This document shows, in pieces, positions 1-4,282 of a stretch of 5,920 bases of DNA. This DNA is from CAYPZT01 sp964415435. Its GTDB lineage: Bacteria > Patescibacteriota > Microgenomatia > UBA1406 > GWC2-37-13. Location: positions 1 through 5,920 of the forward strand of contig CAYPZT010000045.1 of NCBI GenBank assembly GCA_964415435.1, in the 5' to 3' direction. Position 1 is the first letter of the stretch, and each line of letters begins with the position of its first letter. The position numbers and the translations under genes were made by a program. The notes beneath the pieces are model-generated. The model searched no databases. It was not told where the DNA came from and worked only from the letters and a program-made list of their open reading frames with translations.

Positions 1-14
1 GGAAGTTCTGGCAT
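1..14 (-). CDS. Start of a further minus-strand gene, cut by the window edge
   Basis: Only an ATG and the next codons (M-P-E-L) are inside the window, so the product cannot be named. The reason to propose it is position. On the minus strand a TATACT hexamer at 26..21 follows directly on the TAG stop of the PsbP-like gene and stands exactly six bases before the ATG, the same arrangement seen in front of several other genes here. It would be the third gene of a minus-strand run after the glycosyltransferase and the PsbP-like gene. Sequence to the left is needed to confirm that the frame stays open. Confidence 0.4.
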
Positions 15-20
15 GGCGCA

Positions 21-26
21 AGTATA
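21..26 (-). promoter_or_regulatory. -10-like hexamer TATACT before the left-edge start codon
   Basis: TATACT on the minus strand lies directly after the TAG stop of the upstream gene and six bases before an ATG at 14, so transcription would begin at or next to the start codon. No -35 match was found at 16-18 bases. Confidence 0.35.
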
Positions 27-644
27 CTATTTTTCGAAACTCACCGATTTAATCATTTGATTGTATATATCTATGTCTTCCTGTGAAGGTGTAGATACGT
101 TGAACCATACCTTCAATACAACCGCATCGTTTCCAGGAACTGCAAAATAAGTTATAGGACTCGACACTGATGGTTCACGATTTGGAGGGGGATTAAGCAT
201 TGGTGGAGGCGCAACAATCCATGTAGTCTCATAACCAGTTAGACCAGAGTCGGTTGTAATGGTTTTAAGTGAATTTAGTTTTTCAAAACTCTGAATTTCT
301 TGTGTAGCTGCTGTTTTCACATATTCATCGATGGAGGGATAAGGAGGTGTGCCAATTTTTGGCGAGACGTCTACTGTTATCGTGTTATCTCCAAAATTTG
401 CACCTGACTGAGGAACATCAGGAAAAGGCTGGACTCCTAGCTTTTGGGGATATGAAATAGTATAGCCGTATAATTCATTTCGATAGGTAGTCCATGCGCT
501 GGTTCCATCAGTAGGTGAAGGGGTTGTATCTGAAGTTGTTGGTGCGGTGGTTGGGGTAAGCGCTGGTTTGATGAAGAATATACCGACTAAAATGAGAATA
601 ATGACAAGAATTCCCCCGAGCCCTGCTTTTTGAGAAGTATTCAT
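27..644 (-). CDS. Membrane-anchored PsbP-like protein of unknown function
   Basis: The 205-residue protein has a short N-terminus, one hydrophobic segment (about residues 9-26) and no lipobox cysteine. A Thr/Pro/Ser-rich linker (about 28-49) follows, then a globular domain of about 155 residues. That domain opens with W51-TTYRNELYGYTISYP and ends in IYNQMIKSVSFEK. This opening and ending are typical of the PsbP/Mog1-like fold, seen in many uncharacterised bacterial surface proteins as well as photosystem II PsbP. A Pro-rich stretch (145-158) interrupts the domain. The layout predicts an anchored domain on the outer face of the membrane; its ligand or partner is unknown. It starts nine bases after the glycosyltransferase stop, so it is probably in the same transcript, although a TAATAT hexamer six bases before the ATG could allow leaderless transcription. 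No Shine-Dalgarno site is present. A role in envelope processes is only suggested by context. Confidence 0.75.
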   Translation of the reverse strand: MNTSQKAGLGGILVIILILVGIFFIKPALTPTTAPTTSDTTPSPTDGTSAWTTYRNELYGYTISYPQKLGVQPFPDVPQSGANFGDNTITVDVSPKIGTPPYPSIDEYVKTAATQEIQSFEKLNSLKTITTDSGLTGYETTWIVAPPPMLNPPPNREPSVSSPITYFAVPGNDAVVLKVWFNVSTPSQEDIDIYNQMIKSVSFEK

Positions 645-653
645 GAGCTAATA

Positions 654-1769
654 TTACTTTTTCTTTTTAATAAACTCAATAACCTGCTGATTAAAGTTTT
701 TCAATGAATATTTCTCAGCTGCAGCTCGTGCGTTTATACGCATCTTTTGATATTCCCTATCACTGAGGTTTTCAAGTTTGCTGACCTTACTTATTACCGA
801 GTCCTCATTTAATTCGTCGAACAGATAGCCAGTTTTGCCATCTTCCACAGTCTCAATGAGCCCGCCAGACTCGTAGGCTATAACGGGTATTCCTCTTCCC
901 ATCGCTTCGATGGGTGCTATACCAAATTCCTCATCTTTTGCAGCAAACAAAAAGGCTTTAGCATGTTGGAACAGATACTCAAGTTTTTCATCGGGCACCG
1001 ATCCCAAGATTTCGACCGTTGGTCCGGCAATACCTCTCAGATATTTTTCATCGCGGCCTATCCCTACTACTTTGAGAGGAAATTTTTTCTTGTTTGCGGC
1101 TTTTATAAGGACATCGATGTGTTTGGCGAACTGCAGGCGGGATATGGTTATGTAGTATTCAGGTTTATAATCAGCAGGATTGATTTTTTCAGGAATCGCA
1201 ACCGGGGGATAGATAACGACGGAATCTCTCTTGTAGAATTTTTGAACTCTTTTCTGTGTTTCAAGAGAATTAACGATAATCTGATCTGGTCTTTGAGATG
1301 AACTGAAGTCCCAGATTCTCAGGAAATGGTTCAAGAATCCGGCATACATTTTAAATAGCGTGTATTTGCGAAGTTCATTCAAAGTTCCGGTTTCGTATCC
1401 GTAAAGGTAGCGGGGAGGGTGATGTATATAGGAGATGTGACGAGTAGGTTTTCTTGTGATGACGCCTTTGCACATATACGAGCCAGAGGAGGAGATGACA
1501 AGATCGTAATCTGAAAAATCGAAGGACTCCCATATATACGGCGTTATAAACCTTAGGGGAGAGTATAGTTTGTTGAGAAAAGGTATTCTGGCGGCCCATG
1601 AAGTTTTTATATTCCAACCGACAAATTTTTTTGCGTGATTACCTAGAGTTTTGGGACTGTAAAACGAGGTATAGACCACGGCATCAGGAAAGAGATCGTG
1701 CAGAGCAACCAGTACACGCTCTGCTCCTCCGAATTCCTGCAGTTGATCGTGTACCAAGGCAATTTTCAT
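654..1769 (-). CDS. Family 4 glycosyltransferase (GT-B fold, WbaZ-like)
   Basis: This 371-residue cytosolic or membrane-associated enzyme should transfer a sugar from a nucleotide-sugar donor to a glycan or lipid-linked acceptor, probably in surface polysaccharide synthesis. The N-terminal Rossmann half starts MKIALVHDQL and carries the GGAER motif (14-18). The C-terminal half has the GT4 signature: R211 and K216 (SRLQFAK), which in this family contact donor phosphates, and the E-x7-E motif E280/E288 (EEFGIAPIE), followed by G-x-PVIA and GGLIETVEDGKTGYLF (302-317). Length and motif order fit intact GT4 retaining enzymes. The donor sugar cannot be read from sequence; mannose is a guess from WbaZ-like resemblance. 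The ATG is preceded by TATAAT seven bases upstream and no Shine-Dalgarno site, suggesting a leaderless message. It is divergent from uppP, which recycles the undecaprenyl carrier used in glycan assembly, and precedes the PsbP-like gene. Confidence 0.9.
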   Translation of the reverse strand: MKIALVHDQLQEFGGAERVLVALHDLFPDAVVYTSFYSPKTLGNHAKKFVGWNIKTSWAARIPFLNKLYSPLRFITPYIWESFDFSDYDLVISSSGSYMCKGVITRKPTRHISYIHHPPRYLYGYETGTLNELRKYTLFKMYAGFLNHFLRIWDFSSSQRPDQIIVNSLETQKRVQKFYKRDSVVIYPPVAIPEKINPADYKPEYYITISRLQFAKHIDVLIKAANKKKFPLKVVGIGRDEKYLRGIAGPTVEILGSVPDEKLEYLFQHAKAFLFAAKDEEFGIAPIEAMGRGIPVIAYESGGLIETVEDGKTGYLFDELNEDSVISKVSKLENLSDREYQKMRINARAAAEKYSLKNFNQQVIEFIKKKK

Positions 1770-1776
1770 AAACTAT

Positions 1777-1784
1777 ATTATACT
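1777..1784. promoter_or_regulatory. Overlapping divergent -10 elements between the glycosyltransferase and uppP
   Basis: The 28-bp intergenic gap contains TATAAT on the minus strand (1782..1777) and TATACT on the plus strand (1779-1784), overlapping by four bases. The minus hexamer ends seven bases before the glycosyltransferase ATG, so that message would be leaderless. The plus hexamer predicts a start near 1791 and a leader of about seven bases for uppP. No convincing -35 box was found for either direction. Polymerase could not occupy both at once, so the two genes may compete. Confidence 0.5.
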
Positions 1785-1797
1785 TAAGTTTAGTTTC

Positions 1798-2580
1798 ATG
1801 AATACATTTCAATCGATATTCCTGGGCATAGTTGAAGGATTAACCGAGTTTCTTCCCATATCTTCAACGTTTCACCTCATTGCGTCATCAAGTCTTTTGA
1901 AAATTGCTCAGACAGACTTCGTAAAACTTTTCGAGGTGTTTATTCAGGGAGGCGCAATTCTCGCGGTATTGTTTTTATATGGTCGGGAATTTCTGACCAA
2001 TCGTGAGCTTTTTAAAAAAGTGATAATTTCCTTCATCCCAACAGCGATTATCGGTTTCCTGCTCTACAAAATGATAAAGGAGGTCTTTTTTGAGTCGACC
2101 TATCTCATGCTTACAGTTTTTGTAACCATGGGAGTAGTGTTTCTTGCCGTAGAGTGGCTTATCAAAAAAGGAAGAATAAGACTGGACAGATCGCTTAAAA
2201 CACTGTCCACAAGAGATGCGGTTATTATCGGACTTATACAGTCGTTGGCTGTCGTTCCGGGGGTGTCCCGGGCAGGCGCCGTGATAGTCGGACTTATGAT
2301 TATGCGTTACAGACGAGACGAGTCAGCCAAATATTCCTTTCTTCTCTCGGTGCCAACGATTTTAGCCGCCTCAGCGTATGATCTTTTCAAGATGAGAAGC
2401 GTCCTTTTTGAAAACAGCAGCAATTCTCTATATCTCTTCATTGGTTCAGCCGCAGCGTTTGTAAGTGCTTATTTTGTAATGCGCTGGTTTATCAGATTTT
2501 TAAAGACGCGCACCCTTACGATTTTCGCCTTCTACCGCTTTATTGTTGCTATAATATTGTTCCTGGCACTCTATCGGTAG
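1798..2580 (+). CDS. uppP: Undecaprenyl-diphosphatase (UppP/BacA family)
   Basis: This integral membrane enzyme removes one phosphate from undecaprenyl pyrophosphate to regenerate the lipid carrier for peptidoglycan and polysaccharide synthesis; overproduction in other bacteria gives bacitracin resistance. The 260-residue length is typical. Both signature regions are present: the first, E13-GLTE17-FLPISST-F25-H26, holds the two catalytic glutamates and the histidine; the second, P154-GVSR158-AG, holds the conserved arginine. FAFYRF (243-248) near the C-terminus is also family-typical. Two motif positions differ from the common form: F25 replaces the usual Gly of ISSTGH, and A159 replaces the usual Ser of PGVSRSG. 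The start fits the family's usual N-terminus; no Shine-Dalgarno site precedes it. The last base of its TAG stop is the first base of tRNA-Arg. Three AUA codons in the first 21 positions need the AUA-reading tRNA encoded downstream. Confidence 0.95.
   Translation: MNTFQSIFLGIVEGLTEFLPISSTFHLIASSSLLKIAQTDFVKLFEVFIQGGAILAVLFLYGREFLTNRELFKKVIISFIPTAIIGFLLYKMIKEVFFESTYLMLTVFVTMGVVFLAVEWLIKKGRIRLDRSLKTLSTRDAVIIGLIQSLAVVPGVSRAGAVIVGLMIMRYRRDESAKYSFLLSVPTILAASAYDLFKMRSVLFENSSNSLYLFIGSAAAFVSAYFVMRWFIRFLKTRTLTIFAFYRFIVAIILFLALYR
2547..2555 (+). promoter_or_regulatory. Extended -10 inside the uppP 3' end, possible tRNA cluster promoter
   Basis: TGcTATAAT is a perfect extended -10 element inside the last codons of uppP. 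It predicts a start near 2562, eighteen bases before tRNA-Arg. The same TGnTATAmT form stands before tRNA-Phe and tRNA-Gly. No -35 box is obvious, and extended -10 promoters often lack one. The element may also occur by chance in an AT-rich coding sequence. Confidence 0.4.
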
Positions 2581-2651
2581 CACTCATAGTTCAACGGATA
2601 GAATATGGGCTTCCGAAGCCTAGGATGGGGGTTCAATTCCCTCTGGGTGCA
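2580..2651 (+). tRNA. tRNA-Arg, anticodon CCG
   Basis: All four arms fold: a 7-bp acceptor (GCACTCA with TGGGTGC, one G-T pair), D-arm GTTC/GAAT, anticodon stem TGGGC/GCCTA around loop TTCCGAA, and T-arm GGGGG/CCCTC with loop TTCAATT. Anticodon CCG reads CGG (Arg). An A at position 20 of the D-loop and the A discriminator agree with arginine identity. CCA is not encoded. Its first base is the last base of the uppP TAG stop, and CGG is the codon just before that stop. It is the first of three clustered tRNAs and is probably transcribed with uppP, from the internal extended -10, or both. Confidence 0.95.
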
Positions 2652-2660
2652 CAACAACCA

Positions 2661-2733
2661 GGGCCTGTAGCTTAATTGGTATAGCGCTGCATTCGCATTG
2701 CAGAGGTTGCCGGTTCGAGTCCGGTCAGGTCCA
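2661..2733 (+). tRNA. tRNA-Ala, anticodon CGC
   Basis: The acceptor GGGCCTG pairs with CAGGTCC and contains the G3-U70 wobble that defines alanine tRNAs. The anticodon stem CTGCA/TGCAG encloses loop TTCGCAT, giving anticodon CGC for the codon GCG. The T-arm GCCGG/CCGGT holds loop TTCGAGT. The discriminator is A and no CCA is encoded. It lies nine bases after tRNA-Arg with no separate -10 element, so it should be processed from a shared precursor. Confidence 0.95.
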
Positions 2734-2739
2734 CAGTTG

Positions 2740-2745
2740 TATAAT
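2740..2745 (+). promoter_or_regulatory. -10 hexamer TATAAT before tRNA-Ile
   Basis: A consensus TATAAT ends eight bases before the first base of tRNA-Ile, predicting a start near 2752 and a leader of about two bases. No -35 box exists at normal spacing, since that position falls inside the T-arm of tRNA-Ala. An AGGAGG follows at 2746-2751, but no start codon lies at a usable distance, so it is not a ribosome binding site for a visible gene. Confidence 0.4.
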
Positions 2746-2753
2746 AGGAGGAA

Positions 2754-2825
2754 GCGTCTGTAGCTCAGCGGTAGAGCGCCACTCTTATAAAGTGGATGTC
2801 CTTGGTCCGAATCCAAGCAGACGCA
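2754..2825 (+). tRNA. tRNA-Ile, anticodon UAU (reads AUA), C at position 55
   Basis: The acceptor GCGTCTG pairs perfectly with CAGACGC. The D-arm is GCTC/GAGC, and the anticodon stem CCACT/AGTGG encloses loop CTTATAA, so the anticodon is TAT. Most bacteria instead read AUA with a CAU tRNA whose first anticodon base is converted to lysidine by TilS; a genomic UAU isoleucine tRNA is uncommon in bacteria. The T-arm CTTGG/CCAAG holds loop TCCGAAT, with C where almost all elongator tRNAs carry U55, the TruB pseudouridine site. The discriminator is A and no CCA is encoded. Every other arm is regular, so it looks functional rather than decayed. Confidence 0.92.
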
Positions 2826-2840
2826 CAAAAGTTGGCTAAA

Positions 2841-2951
2841 TTACTCAAGACTTCCCGACTCCTTTAGAGCCATCCGGCTTATGTGCTCCTGAATGTCTCG
2901 CTTCTCGTGAGCGGAAAACTTGCACACTGGACACTTGAATAAATGATTCAT
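2841..2951 (-). CDS. Possible 36-residue zinc-finger microprotein
   Basis: The reading frame runs ATG to TAA and encodes 36 residues. It begins MNHLFKCPVC and contains C7-x2-C10 followed at C2H2-like distance by H23 (C-x2-C-x12-H), with another histidine at H15. The classical second histidine after H23 is missing, so zinc binding would need H15, H3 or a partner. The middle (HEKRDIQEHI) is charged and helix-like. An in-frame TAG two codons upstream fixes this as the longest form. No Shine-Dalgarno site is present; a TATAAT lies about 45 bases upstream (3002..2997). It occupies most of the gap between tRNA-Ile and tRNA-Phe. With such a short frame this could be chance; the CPVC knuckle is the main argument. 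Confidence 0.4.
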   Translation of the reverse strand: MNHLFKCPVCKFSAHEKRDIQEHISRMALKESGSLE

Positions 2952-3033
2952 ATTCTAAAGCTACGCTTTTTTCTATAAGAACACACAAAGTCTTTGATTA
3001 TAAAACGGTAAGAATCCAGGGCACACCGCCTAT

Positions 3034-3060
3034 TTGATTGTCTCAGTCGTATGATATAAT
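3034..3060 (+). promoter_or_regulatory. Promoter of tRNA-Phe
   Basis: TTGATT (3034-3039) and TATAAT (3055-3060) are separated by 15 bases, with an extended -10 TG at 3052-3053. The predicted start near 3067 leaves about three leader bases before the tRNA. The short spacer is compatible with an extended -10. Confidence 0.65.
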
Positions 3061-3069
3061 TTTTACACT

Positions 3070-3142
3070 GCTGAGGTAGCCAAGGTGGTCACGGCGGGGG
3101 TCTGAAAAACCTCAGATGTCAGTTCGACTCTGACCCTCAGCA
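3070..3142 (+). tRNA. tRNA-Phe, anticodon GAA
   Basis: The acceptor GCTGAGG pairs perfectly with CCTCAGC. The anticodon stem GGGGT/ACCTC encloses loop CTGAAAA, giving GAA for UUC/UUU. The T-arm is GTCAG/CTGAC with loop TTCGACT. The D-stem has three pairs plus an A-C mismatch, with the usual GG in the loop. The discriminator is A and CCA is not encoded. It has its own promoter and converges on the small membrane-protein gene, leaving only nine bases between them. Confidence 0.95.
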
Positions 3143-3151
3143 CATCTCTTT

Positions 3152-3298
3152 TCAGATATGCCCCCGTACGAGTCTCACAACAAATACGATAAGTGCGATC
3201 ACAAGCAGGGCATGGATAAGATCTCCTCCGATTTGGAACGCAAACCCTCCAATCCAGCTTATGATAAGTAGCGCAATAATAATTTCTAGAATCCCCAT
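3152..3298 (-). CDS. Small membrane protein, lmo0937/DUF5670-like
   Basis: This 48-residue protein is too short for many gene finders. It starts MGILEIIIALLIISWIGGF and has two hydrophobic segments (about 3-20 and 29-43) around a glycine-bearing turn FQIGGDLIHAL, ending in the basic tail RLVRGHI. This matches the layout of the lmo0937/DUF5670 family of tiny hydrophobic proteins (tryptophan, then IGG-x-IH, a second helix, an Arg-rich end) whose function is unknown. An excellent Shine-Dalgarno site, AAGGAGGTG, lies five bases before the ATG, which strongly supports translation and fixes the start. It is the only gene in the window with such a site. It stands alone, converging on tRNA-Phe. The region upstream (3320-3417) shows no clear promoter. 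Confidence 0.85.
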   Translation of the reverse strand: MGILEIIIALLIISWIGGFAFQIGGDLIHALLVIALIVFVVRLVRGHI

Positions 3299-3303
3299 AT
3301 TTT

Positions 3304-3312
3304 CACCTCCTT
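3304..3312 (-). promoter_or_regulatory. Strong Shine-Dalgarno site of the small membrane protein
   Basis: AAGGAGGTG on the minus strand is a near-full complement of the 16S rRNA 3' end and ends five bases before the ATG at 3298. It shows that this organism keeps a functional anti-Shine-Dalgarno sequence, although the neighbouring genes do not use one. Confidence 0.85.
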
Positions 3313-3417
3313 TTCTGCCAGAACTAATAAAAAGTGTTGCTTTATTGCTACTTTACAGGCGCTTTATGCTGGAATTCATAAGACGCAAGTCAGAAATGAG
3401 TAAGAAAAAAAGGAGAC

Positions 3418-4029
3418 TTAAAGAGTTTTGTATACCTTCATGAATGCATCTGCTGCTCTTTCCGGCTCTCCATAGTGGGCCAAGAGATCAGGATCATCTG
3501 AAAAGCCAAGCTCACGCGCAATGTAAGAAGTCCACTTGTGCCGGTCAACGCCAATCGTTGCTCCATGGGACCAGTCCTCAAGATAGGCATAAATAACATT
3601 CATGTTTTTCGAGTACTGCTTTAGATACTGCTCAATTAAATCATTAGTAAGAAGTCCGAGCGCCGTACCGAAACCGTGGCCTTCATACCCGTCGGTTGTT
3701 GTAAACTGGATTACCATCTTCAGCCTCTTGCCAAGAATTTTATTTACGATACTAGTTCTTCCCACGTCATATCCTTTTGGATGTACTAGGGACAGGTAAG
3801 ATTGTTCTTGACCCAGAGAACATTCAAGAGAAAAACCTGAGACCTGCCGTGTCGCAACAAGATGTTGATCCGCGATCAATATCGGTGGCAGAGGAGTTCG
3901 CTCGCGCCGATCCATCCGGGCTGCAGATATGAGCGATGCGCCCGCAGACAGAATGGTTTCGGCGTTTCCCTGCTGGACAGCTCTTCGATCTATAGGAAGT
4001 CTGTAGATATTTCCCTCATATCCTCTCAT
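3418..4029 (-). CDS. GNAT-like N-acetyltransferase, substrate unknown
   Basis: The 203-residue protein is assigned to the GNAT fold by its C-terminal half. A strand (KMVIQFTTT, 104-112) leads into GYEGHGFGTALG (114-125), whose G-x-G-x-G spacing fits motif A, the acetyl-CoA pyrophosphate loop. A second strand (NVIYAYLED, 144-152) is followed by the helix WTSYIARELGFSD (166-178), which resembles the closing 'LGF' helix. The usual Arg/Gln opening motif A is not seen and the N-terminal half gives no recognisable signature, so the call is moderate and the acceptor is unknown. A good promoter ends eight bases before the ATG, so the message would be leaderless or nearly so, and no Shine-Dalgarno site is possible. 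It is divergent from tRNA-Gly and looks monocistronic; after the stop there is a run of seven T without a stable hairpin. Confidence 0.6.
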   Translation of the reverse strand: MRGYEGNIYRLPIDRRAVQQGNAETILSAGASLISAARMDRRERTPLPPILIADQHLVATRQVSGFSLECSLGQEQSYLSLVHPKGYDVGRTSIVNKILGKRLKMVIQFTTTDGYEGHGFGTALGLLTNDLIEQYLKQYSKNMNVIYAYLEDWSHGATIGVDRHKWTSYIARELGFSDDPDLLAHYGEPERAADAFMKVYKTL

Positions 4030-4037
4030 GGCCGTGT

Positions 4038-4066
4038 ATTATACACTTATTATAGGATATATTCAA
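4038..4066 (-). promoter_or_regulatory. Promoter of the GNAT-like gene, predicted leaderless start
   Basis: On the minus strand TTGAAT (4066..4061), a 17-base spacer and TATAAT (4043..4038) form a near-consensus sigma70-type promoter. The expected start at about 4031 is two bases before the ATG at 4029. A second TATAAT lies within the spacer at 4053..4048. Confidence 0.75.
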
Positions 4067-4078
4067 TCTCCCTGGCGC

Positions 4079-4107
4079 TTGAGAGAAGGCAGCTTGTCTG
4101 ATATACT
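4079..4107 (+). promoter_or_regulatory. Promoter of tRNA-Gly
   Basis: TTGAGA (4079-4084), a 17-base spacer and TATACT (4102-4107), with an extended -10 TG at 4099-4100. The start near 4114 leaves about three bases before the tRNA. Its -35 lies 12 bases from the -35 of the divergent GNAT-like gene. Confidence 0.75.
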
Positions 4108-4116
4108 TTGTGGAAA

Positions 4117-4191
4117 GCGGTGGTAGTTCAATGGTAGAATGCTTCCTTGCCAAGGAAGAGGTTGAGGGTTCAAATCCCTTCCACCGCTCCA
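4117..4191 (+). tRNA. tRNA-Gly, anticodon GCC, with encoded CCA
   Basis: The acceptor GCGGTGG pairs perfectly with CCACCGC. The D-arm is GTTC/GAAT, the anticodon stem CTTCC/GGAAG encloses loop TTGCCAA (anticodon GCC for GGC/GGU), and the T-arm is GAGGG/CCCTT with loop TTCAAAT. The discriminator is T, usual for bacterial glycine tRNAs. The following CCA (4189-4191) is encoded in the DNA, unlike in the other four tRNAs here. It has its own strong promoter and converges on the Nudix gene. Confidence 0.96.
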
Positions 4192-4282
4192 GCTCTTATG
4201 AAAGAAATACATCTCAAACTTGGCCAGATTCAGCCGGTAAAAAAACGGATGGTGATGAGATTGTTCTTGCAATAGAGGAAGC

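Noticed and set aside
910..1301. Plus-strand frames inside the glycosyltransferase gene
   Set aside because: They are opposite-strand shadows of a gene with complete GT4 motifs and show no family features.
2571..2828. 85-residue minus-strand frame across the three-tRNA cluster
   Set aside because: It is the antisense of tRNA-Arg, tRNA-Ala and tRNA-Ile. Translations such as GPDRTRTGNL and RELNPHP are well-known false proteins from tRNA antisense.
3400..3420. T-run after the GNAT-like stop as a rho-independent terminator
   Set aside because: Seven T are present on the minus strand, but no stable stem precedes them.
3261..3443. Plus-strand frame over the small membrane-protein gene, ending MSKKKRRLKEFCIPS
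   Set aside because: It is a shadow of the DUF5670-like gene, which has the strong Shine-Dalgarno site; the Lys-rich tail has no support.
4063..4272. 69-residue minus-strand frame across tRNA-Gly
   Set aside because: It is antisense to tRNA-Gly and its promoter; SGGRDLNPQPLP is a typical spurious tRNA-antisense translation.
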